From contig OY762224.2 of the NCBI GenBank assembly GCA_963665265.2, forward strand, positions 3,472,001-3,536,000: a stretch of 64,000 bases of DNA. Direction: 5' to 3'. This document shows, one piece after another, positions 20,377-29,852 of the stretch (the first letter of the stretch is position 1; each line of letters starts with the position of its first letter). The position numbers and the translations under genes are program-made. This DNA comes from CAXXHQ01 sp963665265. GTDB lineage: Bacteria; Planctomycetota; Planctomycetia; Pirellulales; Thermoguttaceae. The notes beneath the pieces were generated by a model, which was given only the letters and a program-made list of their open reading frames with translations, did no database searches and was not told the origin of the DNA.

Positions 20377-20408
20377 ATCGAACCTGTTTTTTTACGAACG
20401 TACTAACC

Positions 20409-22697
20409 ATGCACATGCCCGCCTCGCCAAATCGAAACGCGCCGGACTCCGTCCTCCGCGATCGACTTGCCGCCGTTCGTCGCCGCATTCGGCGCTACGT
20501 TCTGGCCGAAGGGGCGGCCTACGCCCTGGCTTGGCTCGGCGTCTGCTTCTGGGGCGGCCTGATCGCCGATTGGTTCTTTGAGCCAAGTCCGGCGACTCGC
20601 CTCGCGGCGCTCGCCGCCGTCGTCGCCGGGTTCGCCTACGTTCTCATACGATTTATCGTCGTGCGCTCATTCGTCCGACTTTCCGACGAAAACATGGCGA
20701 CGCTCGTCGAACGTCGCTTTCCTGAATTAAATGATTCGTTGCTTACGGCCGTCATTCTCGGACGGTCGGCCAGCGCAACTGAAGAATACGATCCGCATTT
20801 GCTCGAGCGCACCTACGACGAAGCCGTCCGCGCGACCGACCATCTCGAAATCGAGCGCATCTTCGATCGCCGCCCGCTCCGTCGCGGCCAAGTCGCCTCC
20901 GTCGCGACGTTGATCGCAGTCGCCGTTTTCGCGATCATCTCTCCGTCCGACCTTAAGATTTTCGCCGACCGCGCGTTTTGCCTTTCCTCCGACCGTTGGC
21001 CTCGCCGCACGCGGTTGGAGATCGTCGGCTTTGAAGGCGGCGTTCGCAAGATCGCCGTAGGCGACGATTGCGAAATCGTCGTTCGCGCCGACGCTAAGAA
21101 ACAGGTCGTTCCCGCGTCCGTTCAAATTCGTTATCGTGACGAAAACGGGGCCCGCGGCTCGTTGACCATGGACCGTGTGGGCGTCGCCGATTTAACCAAA
21201 GAATCCTATCAAGAATACGTTTGCGTTCGTCGCAACGTGACCTCGCCGGTGACGTTCGACGTTCGGGGCGGCGACGACGTAATCGCCGGCCTAAAGATTC
21301 AAGTCGTCGAAAGCCCGCACGTCGCCGAATGGTCCGTTCGCTGCGAATATCCCGCGTACATGCGACGTTCGCCTCGCACGATCTCGGCCGCCGGTATGAT
21401 GCAGATTCCCAAGGGCGCATCGGCCGCATTCCGAGCGAAGACCAACAAACCGCTCGAACGCGTTCAAATCGATTTGCTGGTCGAGGGCCGCGAACCGGTC
21501 GTCGAACGAATTTCGGGCTCCGCCTTGACCGACTCCGCTCGCGGTTTCGAATACAAGCTGCCGACTTTGGAGAAAGACGCCTCCTTAGTCTTCACGCTCT
21601 TCGACGCCGACGGCATAAAAAGCCGCGAGCCGATCCGCTTCGCCGTATCCGCATTGCAAGATTCGCCGCCGGAAGTCGCCGCGCAACTCGACGGCATCGG
21701 CTCCGCGATCACGCCTCGCGCGCGAATTCCGTTCGTCGGGCGAGCGAGCGACGACTACGGCCTGCGCCGAATTTGGTTTGAATCCGCCGAAGAAAGCAAA
21801 AAAGGCGTTGAAATACCCTTCGTCGATCTGCCCGACGCCCCCGCCGAACGGAAACTGGACGACGCCGCACTCGACCTCGCGCCGTTGCAATTAAAGATCG
21901 GCTCGCGCATTCAGCTCGCTTTGAAGGCGTCGGACTATTGCGATTTGGAACAATCGCCGAATGTCGGTTCGAGCGAGAAATGGACGCTCGACTTAGTGAC
22001 TCCCGAAAAGTTGCGCACGCAACTCGAAGCCCGCGAGCTTTCCTTGCGCCAGCGTTTCGAGTCGATCATCCAAGAGACCGAAGAGACTCGCGATCTATTA
22101 ACCCGCATTAAGTCGAAAGACGACGGTAAATCGTCGGTCGATAAGAAACACGGTTCAGAGAAACCAGCCGATGCCGACAAAGTGAATTCTCGCGAACCCG
22201 GCGACGCCAAAGAGTCGACCGCGCCGACGCCGGAGCGATTGAATGCTGATCGACTTCTTTACGCCCAACGCGCCTTGGTCAACTGCCGCAAGAACGCGCA
22301 AGAGACCGCCGACGTGGCAAACTCGTTCGACGACATCCGCAAGCAGATGGTCAACAACCGCATCGACAATGAGGAGGCGAAAGAACGTTTACAAAAAGGG
22401 GTCGCCGAGCCCCTTCGCCGCATCGCTTCGACGATGATGCCCGAACTAGAGCGAACCCTCGACCGGCTTCAGTCGGCCTTGGAATCGAACGAATTCGCCT
22501 CAACTTTGGCCGATACGGCCGAAAAACAGACCGCCGCCGTTTTACAAGCCATGCAAAAAGCGCTCGACAAGATGCTCGAAATGGAAGATTTCAACGAAGC
22601 GGTCGAACTTCTTCGCGACGTTATCGAATCGCAAGATAAGCTACGAAAAGACGTTGAACAGAAACGAAAGCAAAGCCTCCGCGATCTGCTAGAATAA
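20409..22697 (+). CDS. Membrane-anchored protein with coiled-coil C-terminus
   Basis: 762 residues from the ATG at 20409 (an ATG at 20415 would also serve; the frame opens at 20343). Two membrane helices (about 38-58 and 67-87) are followed by about 450 extracytoplasmic residues of beta-rich, Ig-like character and then by about 200 residues of charged coiled coil. The layout recalls DUF4175-type proteins, but I could not confirm that family. It lies in the MoxR operon after two vWA proteins, so it may be a structural arm of the complex. The function is unknown. Confidence 0.75.
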   Translation: MHMPASPNRNAPDSVLRDRLAAVRRRIRRYVLAEGAAYALAWLGVCFWGGLIADWFFEPSPATRLAALAAVVAGFAYVLIRFIVVRSFVRLSDENMATLVERRFPELNDSLLTAVILGRSASATEEYDPHLLERTYDEAVRATDHLEIERIFDRRPLRRGQVASVATLIAVAVFAIISPSDLKIFADRAFCLSSDRWPRRTRLEIVGFEGGVRKIAVGDDCEIVVRADAKKQVVPASVQIRYRDENGARGSLTMDRVGVADLTKESYQEYVCVRRNVTSPVTFDVRGGDDVIAGLKIQVVESPHVAEWSVRCEYPAYMRRSPRTISAAGMMQIPKGASAAFRAKTNKPLERVQIDLLVEGREPVVERISGSALTDSARGFEYKLPTLEKDASLVFTLFDADGIKSREPIRFAVSALQDSPPEVAAQLDGIGSAITPRARIPFVGRASDDYGLRRIWFESAEESKKGVEIPFVDLPDAPAERKLDDAALDLAPLQLKIGSRIQLALKASDYCDLEQSPNVGSSEKWTLDLVTPEKLRTQLEARELSLRQRFESIIQETEETRDLLTRIKSKDDGKSSVDKKHGSEKPADADKVNSREPGDAKESTAPTPERLNADRLLYAQRALVNCRKNAQETADVANSFDDIRKQMVNNRIDNEEAKERLQKGVAEPLRRIASTMMPELERTLDRLQSALESNEFASTLADTAEKQTAAVLQAMQKALDKMLEMEDFNEAVELLRDVIESQDKLRKDVEQKRKQSLRDLLE

Positions 22698-22703
22698 TAG
22701 AGG

Positions 22704-22733
22704 GGGGGAGAGGCCTCAACGGCCTCCTCTCCC
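22704..22733 (+). terminator. Intra-operon GC-rich hairpin
   Basis: GGGAGAGGCC / GGCCTCCTCTCCC, with a five-base loop TCAAC and a three-base bulge, lies in the 49-base gap between the coiled-coil genes. ATTTTTA follows about six bases later. It could attenuate transcription of the distal half of the operon, or it could stabilise the upstream message. Confidence 0.4.
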
Positions 22734-22746
22734 AAGAGATTTTTAT

Positions 22747-24453
22747 ATGAACGCCTCACGAACGCTAAAATCGATTTTGCGATTGGCCGTCCTCGGACTG
22801 GCGGCGCTAGCGTTCCGCGCCGAGCCGGCCGCATGCGCTCAAGACGTAAAGAACGGCGCCAAAGAATCGACTGCGAAAGAACCGACGAACAAATCCGAGG
22901 CCGACAAAAACGGCTCCGATAAATCGTCGAAGGAAGTCGAAGCCGAATCCCTGACGAAACGGCAAGAGCAAATCGCCGAAAAGTTCAAACGACTCGAAGA
23001 CGCTTTGCTTCGAATGTCGGAACTAGGCGCACAGGCCGATCCCGCCCGCGCCGCCCTCTTGCGCAAAGCGATCGCACAAAGCAAAGAACAACTCATCGAC
23101 GCGCAATTTGAACGACTCGAAGAGTTGCTCCGCAAGGATCAACTTTCCCGCGCCGCCGAAAACAATGCCGAACTGGACCAAGACCTTCGCACGTTACTCG
23201 AACTGCTCCAGAGCGAGAACCGATCGAAGCGGCTCGAATCGGAGAAGGCTCGACTTCGCGGATACATCAAAGACCTTAACGGCGTAATCAAGCGAGAACG
23301 CGAAATTCAGACTCGCACCGCCGACGGCGATCCTCGACCGCTGGCCGACGAACAAAAGAATATCGCCGAAAAGACCGATCGCCTTTCCGAAGATATGCGG
23401 CGTGACGAAGACCGTCGCAAAACGCCGGGCGCCAAACCGCTGAAATCGGACGACGCGAAAAAGCCGTCGGATGCGAAACCGTCTGAATCGACGCCCCCCG
23501 GGCAATCTCCTTCGAAAAACGGCAAAGACGGCTCGCCCGATAGTTCGAAAAACGGTCCTACGCAAGAATCACCGCAAGGCGACGGCGCAAAGAAAGAAGG
23601 CGAAGCCAAAAAAGAGGAATCCCAAGAGAAGGAAGAAGGGAATCCGGCGAGAAAGAGAATCGAGGCAGCGAAGGCCCGCATGCTCGAGGCCGAAGAGCGC
23701 CTTCGCCAAGCCCAGCGTGACGAGGCGAGCGCGAAGCAAGAAGCGGCCGTCCGCGAACTGCAACGAGCGAAAGCCGCTTTGGAAGAAGCGCTTCGCCAAC
23801 TGCGAGAAGAGGAAATCGAGCGAGCGCTCACGGCGTTAGAGACGCGTTTCCGTCGCATGCTCGAAGCCGAGCAGGTCGTTTACGACGGCACAGTCAAACT
23901 CGATAAACTCACGACCGACGCCCGAGGCCGCGATTTCGACGTGAATGCCGCGCGACTGGGGGCCAAGCAATCGCAGATTTGCGCCGACGCCGATAAAGCT
24001 CTAGTGCTTCTCCGCGACGACGGAACTTCAGCCGCCTACTTGGAAGCGACCGAACAAATTCGCAGTGACATGGCCCAAATCGCCGAACGCCTTTCGCAAG
24101 CCAAAGTGGGCGAGATGACGCAGAACGTCCAAAAGGACGTAATCGCTTCGCTCGAAGAAATGATCGAATCGTTGAAAAAGGCGAAAAAGGACCAACAAGA
24201 CAAAAAAGACTCTAAATCGTCGGGCGGAGGCGGAGGAGGCGAAGATTCGCCGTTGGTCGATCAACTGGCCGAGTTAAAAATGCTTCGCGCCATGCAAGTG
24301 CGAGTCAATCAACGCACCGACCGCTACGCAAAACTGGTAGGCGGCGAGCAAGCCGACAATCCCGACGTCATCGACGCCTTGCGCCGTTTGGCCGATCGGC
24401 AAGAGAAGATTTACCGGGTCACGAAAGACATTCAGACCGGGAAGAACCAATGA
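22747..24453 (+). CDS. Exported long coiled-coil protein
   Basis: 568 residues with a signal peptide (about 8-32). Almost all the rest is charged heptad-like helix rich in Lys, Glu, Ala and Gln, broken by a low-complexity Lys/Ser/Pro linker at about 215-300 and a glycine-rich linker near 497. No enzyme motif is visible. The next gene starts within its stop codon (ATGA at 24450). It resembles the C-terminal coiled coil of the preceding gene in composition, so the two may interact as a periplasmic stalk. The function is unknown. Confidence 0.75.
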   Translation: MNASRTLKSILRLAVLGLAALAFRAEPAACAQDVKNGAKESTAKEPTNKSEADKNGSDKSSKEVEAESLTKRQEQIAEKFKRLEDALLRMSELGAQADPARAALLRKAIAQSKEQLIDAQFERLEELLRKDQLSRAAENNAELDQDLRTLLELLQSENRSKRLESEKARLRGYIKDLNGVIKREREIQTRTADGDPRPLADEQKNIAEKTDRLSEDMRRDEDRRKTPGAKPLKSDDAKKPSDAKPSESTPPGQSPSKNGKDGSPDSSKNGPTQESPQGDGAKKEGEAKKEESQEKEEGNPARKRIEAAKARMLEAEERLRQAQRDEASAKQEAAVRELQRAKAALEEALRQLREEEIERALTALETRFRRMLEAEQVVYDGTVKLDKLTTDARGRDFDVNAARLGAKQSQICADADKALVLLRDDGTSAAYLEATEQIRSDMAQIAERLSQAKVGEMTQNVQKDVIASLEEMIESLKKAKKDQQDKKDSKSSGGGGGGEDSPLVDQLAELKMLRAMQVRVNQRTDRYAKLVGGEQADNPDVIDALRRLADRQEKIYRVTKDIQTGKNQ

Positions 24454-25550
24454 ACGCCGCAACATATACGACGAACGTCATCGACGATAATTCACCTTCA
24501 AAGCGATTTATGCGAGCACTTCGCGTCATCCTTTTGCGCATGATCGCCGTTTTGTCGTTTGCAATTTTCGCCTCGCTCGGTTTTTGCGAAGAGGAAAACG
24601 CCGCTTCGTGGAAAACGCCTTCGTCGGACGCCGTTAAAAAAGCTTCGTTCGATTGGATTAACGCTAAAGCTCCTTCGCCTGAAACGCTCAAACGCGCCGA
24701 GGCGATCTGGTCCGACATGCCCAAGCAAGCGACCGAAGACGATTCGCTCAATCGAGTCGTCGCGGTTTTCGCCCTTTCCGACAAAGACGCGCAAACGTTG
24801 CAAGCCGTCACCGAACGCCCTCCCCAATCGTTAGTTCCGCCGAAGTTCGCCTTGCTCACCGATCCAAAGGCGCCGTCGTTCGTCACCGACAACTTGCGTT
24901 TGCGTTACGCCCGGTGGCTCGCCCAGCACGAATACTATGACGAGGCGCAAGAGCTGCTCAAAGGATTGACGCCCGACCGCGTCGTCGCGCCGGCTTCGCT
25001 CCTGTTTTATCAAGGCGTCGTCGCGCATCGCCTTCTTGAAAAAGAATCGGGCGTCAAGACGCTCGACCTACTTTTGGAAAGCGACTCAGTCGCCCCTCGG
25101 CGTTACTCCGCGTTAGCTCGAGCGCTGCGAGCCGACCTCGAAAACCTCGACGAAGACTCGCTCGACCACGTCGCTCGACGGATGGACGACGTTCGACGCC
25201 GCCTCGAATTAGGCCGCGTCGGCCCCAAAACAGTCACGACCGAAAAGGGGGTCGTCCAATCGCTCGACAAGATGATAAAAGATTTGGAAGAGAAGTCGAA
25301 GCAATGCGACAAATCGCAAGGGCAATCGACGCTAAGGCCCGATAAGCCGTCGGAGGAAAGTAAGATCGCCGAAGGGAAGGGCGCCGGCGAAGTCACCAAG
25401 AAGAACGTCGGCGAGCAAGCGGGCTGGGGCGACCTTCCGCCTCGCCAACGTGAAGAGGCGATGCAGCAGATCGGCCGCGACTTCCCGGCCCAGTATCGCG
25501 ACGCCATTGAACAATACTTCAAAAAGCTCGCCGCCGAAAAAGAAGAGTAA
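24450..25550 (+). CDS. Exported TPR-like protein of the MoxR operon
   Basis: 366 residues. The ATG at 24450 overlaps the upstream stop; an internal ATG at 24510 would place the signal segment (MRALRVILLRMIAVLSFAIF) at the very N-terminus and may be the real start. The middle is helical with TPR-like pairs. The C-terminus reads GDLPPRQREEAMQQIGRDFP, followed by a helix ending in EQYFKKLA, a pattern I associate with planctomycetal proteins in MoxR/BatA loci. It is probably periplasmic. Its function is unknown. Confidence 0.75.
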   Translation: MNAATYTTNVIDDNSPSKRFMRALRVILLRMIAVLSFAIFASLGFCEEENAASWKTPSSDAVKKASFDWINAKAPSPETLKRAEAIWSDMPKQATEDDSLNRVVAVFALSDKDAQTLQAVTERPPQSLVPPKFALLTDPKAPSFVTDNLRLRYARWLAQHEYYDEAQELLKGLTPDRVVAPASLLFYQGVVAHRLLEKESGVKTLDLLLESDSVAPRRYSALARALRADLENLDEDSLDHVARRMDDVRRRLELGRVGPKTVTTEKGVVQSLDKMIKDLEEKSKQCDKSQGQSTLRPDKPSEESKIAEGKGAGEVTKKNVGEQAGWGDLPPRQREEAMQQIGRDFPAQYRDAIEQYFKKLAAEKEE

Positions 25551-25596
25551 TCCCCAATAATTATCACGCAACTCGTAACGCAAGAATAACCGTTCC

Positions 25597-26901
25597 ATGT
25601 TAATACCGCTGATCCTCATCGCATCGACTTTCGCCTCGGCGCCGACGTTTGAAATCGGAATGCTCGACGACGGCGCGCGCTCCGGCCGACTCGTCGCAAT
25701 TCATGACGGCCAAGTCGTCCTCGAAGCGGACGGCAAAGAGTCGTCGCTCGCTATCGATTCCGTCCTCGCTCTAACTCAAAAAGCAGCGCCGAAGAAATCG
25801 ACGCCCGGCGAACATACCCTCCGCGTCGAATTGACCGACGGCTCGTCTCTCCTCGTCGACTCGTTCCTCGCCTCGGCCGACGGTGCGAAAATTCGCTCGC
25901 TCGCCGATCGTGAAGCGACGATTCCGCTCGCCGCCGTACAAAGCATGCGAAGCGTTGCACCGGCTGCGAACCAAGAAGCCCTTGAAGCTGAATGGAAACG
26001 CATCGCTTCTCGAGAATATGACTCCGACATCCTCGTTATTCGCAATGGCGACCAACTAGAGTACCATCAAGGAATCGTCCGAGAGGTTCGGGAGGACGCC
26101 GTGCAATTTCGTATCGACGAAGACGACGTCGCCGTCAAACGGGCGAAAGTCTTCGGCATGATCCTGCGACATCCGAATTCCGACTCAACGCCGAAACTTC
26201 TTGGAAAGCTTTTCCTCAGCGACGGCTCAGCATGGAGCGTAAAAGAACTTCGCTTTGACGGCAAATTCGCTTGGACGACTCCCACGGGCGTTCCCTTCGA
26301 AGCGACGCCGGAGAACGTTCTTTCAATCGATTTTTCCGCCGGCAAATTGCTCTACCTCAGCGACGTCAAGCCCGAGTCCGTTAAAACGTCCGGCTATTTT
26401 TCCGCCAGTTTTCCCACGCCGGCCGTCGAAGGACGCTACGCGCCGAGGTTTAACGAAAACTTTGAATCGAAGCCGCTTCGCCTCGCAAAAAAAACATTCG
26501 CCAAAGGAGCGGCGTTCCGAGGCGGGACCGAGATCGTATATCGAACGCCCGAAAACTTCCCGCGATTCGAGGCCGTCGTCGGCATCGACGACTCCGTTCG
26601 TCCGCAAGGCCGCGTCGAACTTGTCATCTCGGGCGACGATAAGCCTCTGCTGAAAAAGACGATTGACGGCGACGACGCCCCCGCGTCGATTTCCGTCGAT
26701 CTAACCGACTTTCGTCGGTTTAAGATCGCCGTTAGATTCGTAGAGCCGTATCGCCCCGGCGATTTCCTCATTCTGGGCGACGCCCGTTTCGTCGCCAAAG
26801 CCAATCCCTCGATGGCGAAAGGCAAGGGGGACGACAAAAAGTCTGAACCCGCTAAGCCCGACGCTCCGTCGACCAACGCGGCCGACTCCGAAAAGAAATA
26901 A
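25597..26901 (+). CDS. Exported protein with C-terminal NPCBM-like domain
   Basis: 434 residues with a short signal peptide (about 1-16). The N-terminal half is two copies of a beta-rich unit (GRLVAIHDGQVVLEADGKE; RVELTDGSSLLVDSFLAS). The C-terminal region at about 285-405 resembles the NPCBM/NEW2 domain: GAAFRGGTEIVYRTPENFP, RFEAVVGIDDSVRPQG, VELVISGDDKPL, then a final strand in LGDARFV. NPCBM domains are carbohydrate-binding-like modules. A Lys/Ser/Pro tail ends the protein. Six bases separate it from the protease gene, which suggests that substrate recognition and proteolysis work together. That link is inference. Confidence 0.75.
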   Translation: MLIPLILIASTFASAPTFEIGMLDDGARSGRLVAIHDGQVVLEADGKESSLAIDSVLALTQKAAPKKSTPGEHTLRVELTDGSSLLVDSFLASADGAKIRSLADREATIPLAAVQSMRSVAPAANQEALEAEWKRIASREYDSDILVIRNGDQLEYHQGIVREVREDAVQFRIDEDDVAVKRAKVFGMILRHPNSDSTPKLLGKLFLSDGSAWSVKELRFDGKFAWTTPTGVPFEATPENVLSIDFSAGKLLYLSDVKPESVKTSGYFSASFPTPAVEGRYAPRFNENFESKPLRLAKKTFAKGAAFRGGTEIVYRTPENFPRFEAVVGIDDSVRPQGRVELVISGDDKPLLKKTIDGDDAPASISVDLTDFRRFKIAVRFVEPYRPGDFLILGDARFVAKANPSMAKGKGDDKKSEPAKPDAPSTNAADSEKK

Positions 26902-26907
26902 CGCGTC

Positions 26908-28734
26908 ATGAAGCGTATGAACAACGATAATCGAATCTTGCGTATAGCGACTTTCGCCGTTTGCCTTTTAACGGCGTCAGCGAGCGGCGTCATTTTCGCG
27001 CAGGCCGAAACGCCAGCTAAATCGGTCTTCGAGGCAGAATCGCGACGCATAGCCGTTATCGAACGGGCTAAACGCGCCGTCGTGGCGGTCTTCGATTCGG
27101 CGGGAAGCGGCGGCGGCTCCGGCGTCGTCATCTCTCCCGACGGGTTCGCGCTCACCAACTTCCACGTCGTTCAACCTTGCGGCGCCGCGATGCGCTGCGG
27201 CATGGCCGACGGTCGCGTTTCTGATGCCGTTATCGTCGGAATCGATCCGACCGGCGACGTCGCATTAATTCGTCTCCTTGGTCGCGACGATTTCCCCGTC
27301 GCCCAAATCGGCGACAGCGATTCAGTTCGCGTCGGCGACGAAGCCCTCGCCATGGGCAATCCTTTTTTATTGGCGACCAATTTACAGCCGACCGTCACTC
27401 TCGGTCTAATTTCCGGCGTGCATCGTTACCAATATCCCTCCGGTTCGCTCTTGGAGTACGCCGACTGCCTGCAAACCGACGCATCGGTCAATCCCGGCAA
27501 TTCCGGCGGTCCGCTCTTCGACGCCGAGGGCCGACTCATCGGCATTAACGGCCGTTGCTCGTTCGAAAAACGCGGCCGCGTCAACGTCGGCGTCGCCTAC
27601 GCCATTTCGATCAATCAAATCAAAATGTTCTTAGGCGCTTTAAAGAGTGGCAGGCTCGTCGATCACGCCTTGATCGGTTTTCGCGTCGCGGCCTCCGACG
27701 ACGGTCGCATAACGGTCACCGACATTGAAGAGACTTCGGACGCCTATCGACGCGGCGTTCGACTCGACGACGAAATTATTTCGCTCGCCGGCCGCGCCGT
27801 CACTTCGCCGAACGTCTTTAAGAACATCCTCGGCACGTTGCCCGAGAGTTGGCGAGTCCCGCTCGTTTATCGCCGCAAGGGCGAACGACGCGACGTTTTC
27901 GTTCGACTCGAAAACCTGCACTCGTCGGCCTACGAATTGGCCGACCTGATGGGCGGAAAGGACGGCGGTGAACCGAAGCCCGACTCTCCCGAACCGAAAA
28001 AAGCCGCGTCTCCGAAAGAGAAAGAAAAAACGCCGAAGAAAAATCAGCTCAAAGGCAAACAGGGCGTTGAAAAGCCGGCGCTCCCCGGAGTCGTTCAAAA
28101 GCTCTACGAAGAAAAACGCGGCTACGCCAATTACTATTACAACCGTCTCGCGCAAGATCGCGTCGAAAAAGCGTTCGCCGCGCAGTGGAACTTGAACGGA
28201 TCGCATTCGGCGTGGATTTTCAGCGGCGTCTTGCCCAACGGCGCCGCCTATAATCTCGACCTCACCGACGACGGAGTTACGTTCAAGCAACCGTCGAAGA
28301 CCGACTCCTGGAAGCCGGCCTCGTCGCCCGACGCCAATTTGAACGCCGACTTGGCCCCATCGCAAAGCGGCGGATTGTACTTGAGCCTCTATCTTTGGCG
28401 CCGGCTGGCCGTCGAAGGATTTAAAAATTTCGGCGACGTCTGGTACTTCGGCACGGCCCCGCTACCCGACATGAAAGGTGAAGCCGACGTCCTCGTCGGC
28501 GTTCATCGCGGCGTCGAAACGCGGTTCTATTTCGATCCGCGCGACGGCCGGCTCGTTCTCGTCGAAATGTTTCCCGACGATTACGTCGATCCCTGCGAGT
28601 TGCGTTTTTCACAATACCGCGAGGAGAACGGCCGACAAGTTCCCGGCCGCATTGAAATCCGCCACGGCGACGAGACGTTCGGCGCTCTCAACGTCACCGG
28701 CTTCTCTTTGAACGAGGAGAAGAAAAAGCCATGA
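26908..28734 (+). CDS. HtrA-like serine protease (S1C) with PDZ, catalytically intact
   Basis: 608 residues with a signal peptide (about 10-33). The trypsin-like domain has a full triad: H86 in LTNFHVV, D117 in TGDVALIRL and S199 in NPGNSGGPLF. A PDZ domain follows (about 255-335), then a Lys/Pro-rich linker, and then a 200-residue C-terminal domain that I do not recognise (starting near KLYEEKRGYANYYYN). HtrA proteases degrade or refold damaged envelope proteins. The gene is followed, with a four-base overlap, by an inactive relative. The unusual C-terminal domain may set the substrate. Confidence 0.9.
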   Translation: MKRMNNDNRILRIATFAVCLLTASASGVIFAQAETPAKSVFEAESRRIAVIERAKRAVVAVFDSAGSGGGSGVVISPDGFALTNFHVVQPCGAAMRCGMADGRVSDAVIVGIDPTGDVALIRLLGRDDFPVAQIGDSDSVRVGDEALAMGNPFLLATNLQPTVTLGLISGVHRYQYPSGSLLEYADCLQTDASVNPGNSGGPLFDAEGRLIGINGRCSFEKRGRVNVGVAYAISINQIKMFLGALKSGRLVDHALIGFRVAASDDGRITVTDIEETSDAYRRGVRLDDEIISLAGRAVTSPNVFKNILGTLPESWRVPLVYRRKGERRDVFVRLENLHSSAYELADLMGGKDGGEPKPDSPEPKKAASPKEKEKTPKKNQLKGKQGVEKPALPGVVQKLYEEKRGYANYYYNRLAQDRVEKAFAAQWNLNGSHSAWIFSGVLPNGAAYNLDLTDDGVTFKQPSKTDSWKPASSPDANLNADLAPSQSGGLYLSLYLWRRLAVEGFKNFGDVWYFGTAPLPDMKGEADVLVGVHRGVETRFYFDPRDGRLVLVEMFPDDYVDPCELRFSQYREENGRQVPGRIEIRHGDETFGALNVTGFSLNEEKKKP

Positions 28735-29807
28735 TCGCCGTTCTACATTCCGCAAAAGAATCGCGACGCCGTTTCGCTTTCGCCGCGATTGCGGTCGTCT
28801 TCGCTTCGGCGTGCGCGGCGCCGAGTGCGCGCGGCGCCGACCTAAAGTCAACGCTCGACGACGTTCAACGTAAGACGGTAAAGATTTACGGCGCCGGCGG
28901 GGCGAAGGGGCTCGAAGCCTATCAAAGCGGAGCGCTCATCTCGGCCGACGGTTGCGTATTGACCTCCTATAGCTACGTGCTCGACTCCGCCACGGTCGGC
29001 GTCGTACTTTCCGACGGTCGGCGTTTCGAGGGAAAACTCCTCGGCGCCGATCCGCGATTGGACGTAGCCGTGCTAAAAATCGACGCCGCAGACCTCCCGC
29101 ATTTCGATCTGAATAAAGCCGTCGTCGGCCGCTCGGGCATGAACGTTTTGGCGATCAGCAATTTATATAACGTCGCCTCGCGCGAGGAACCGCTTAGCGT
29201 TCAGCACGGGATCATTTCGACCGTCACGAAACTCGACGCCCGCCGCGGCGCTTTTGATACACCCTACGACGGGCCGATCTACGCCCTCGACGCACGCACG
29301 AACAATCCCGGCGCCGCCGGCGGCGCGCTCGTCACTCGCAACGGCGAATTGCTCGGCATGCTCGGAAAAGAGCTTCGCAACGCGTTGAACGACTCCTGGC
29401 TTAACTACGCCGTGCCGGTCGCCGAATTTCGCGCAACGGTCGAAGCCATTCGCGCGGGCAAGTTCACGCCCAGCGACGCGAAACGAGGCGTGAAGAAATC
29501 GTCGCATCCGCTGTCGCTCGAAAGCCTCGGCCTGGCCGTCGTTCCCGACGTTCTCGATCGAACGCCGCCCTACGTCGAATGGGTTCGTCCCGGCTCCTCG
29601 GCCGACAAGGCTGGCGTCCGCCCTGACGACCTCATCGTTCTCCGCGACGGCGTCCTGATTCAATCGTGCAGGGCGTTGAAAGCGGACCTAGAAACCGTCG
29701 ACGACGATCAAGAAGTGCGACTTGTCTTGCTGCGCGGTCGGGAAATGCTTGAAGTATCGCTGCGCGGCGATCCGGCCTTCGCTCCTCCGGCGCAAAACCG
29801 TCAGTAA
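28731..29807 (+). CDS. HtrA-like pseudoprotease with PDZ
   Basis: 358 residues with a signal peptide (about 12-36). The fold is the same S1C plus PDZ arrangement as the upstream gene, but the catalytic residues are lost: the His site reads LTSYSYVL (Ser at about 81) and the nucleophile site reads NPGAAGGAL (Ala at about 196). The Asp region LDVAVLKID is kept. A PDZ domain at about 265-345 (VEWVRPGSSADKAGVRPDDL) looks complete. The ATG overlaps the upstream stop by four bases, so equimolar production with the active protease is likely. A regulatory or substrate-delivery role is inference. Confidence 0.88.
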   Translation: MIAVLHSAKESRRRFAFAAIAVVFASACAAPSARGADLKSTLDDVQRKTVKIYGAGGAKGLEAYQSGALISADGCVLTSYSYVLDSATVGVVLSDGRRFEGKLLGADPRLDVAVLKIDAADLPHFDLNKAVVGRSGMNVLAISNLYNVASREEPLSVQHGIISTVTKLDARRGAFDTPYDGPIYALDARTNNPGAAGGALVTRNGELLGMLGKELRNALNDSWLNYAVPVAEFRATVEAIRAGKFTPSDAKRGVKKSSHPLSLESLGLAVVPDVLDRTPPYVEWVRPGSSADKAGVRPDDLIVLRDGVLIQSCRALKADLETVDDDQEVRLVLLRGREMLEVSLRGDPAFAPPAQNRQ

Positions 29808-29852
29808 CCTCCGCCGACCGTTCGGCGAAATTGACAACGATATTGAATAATA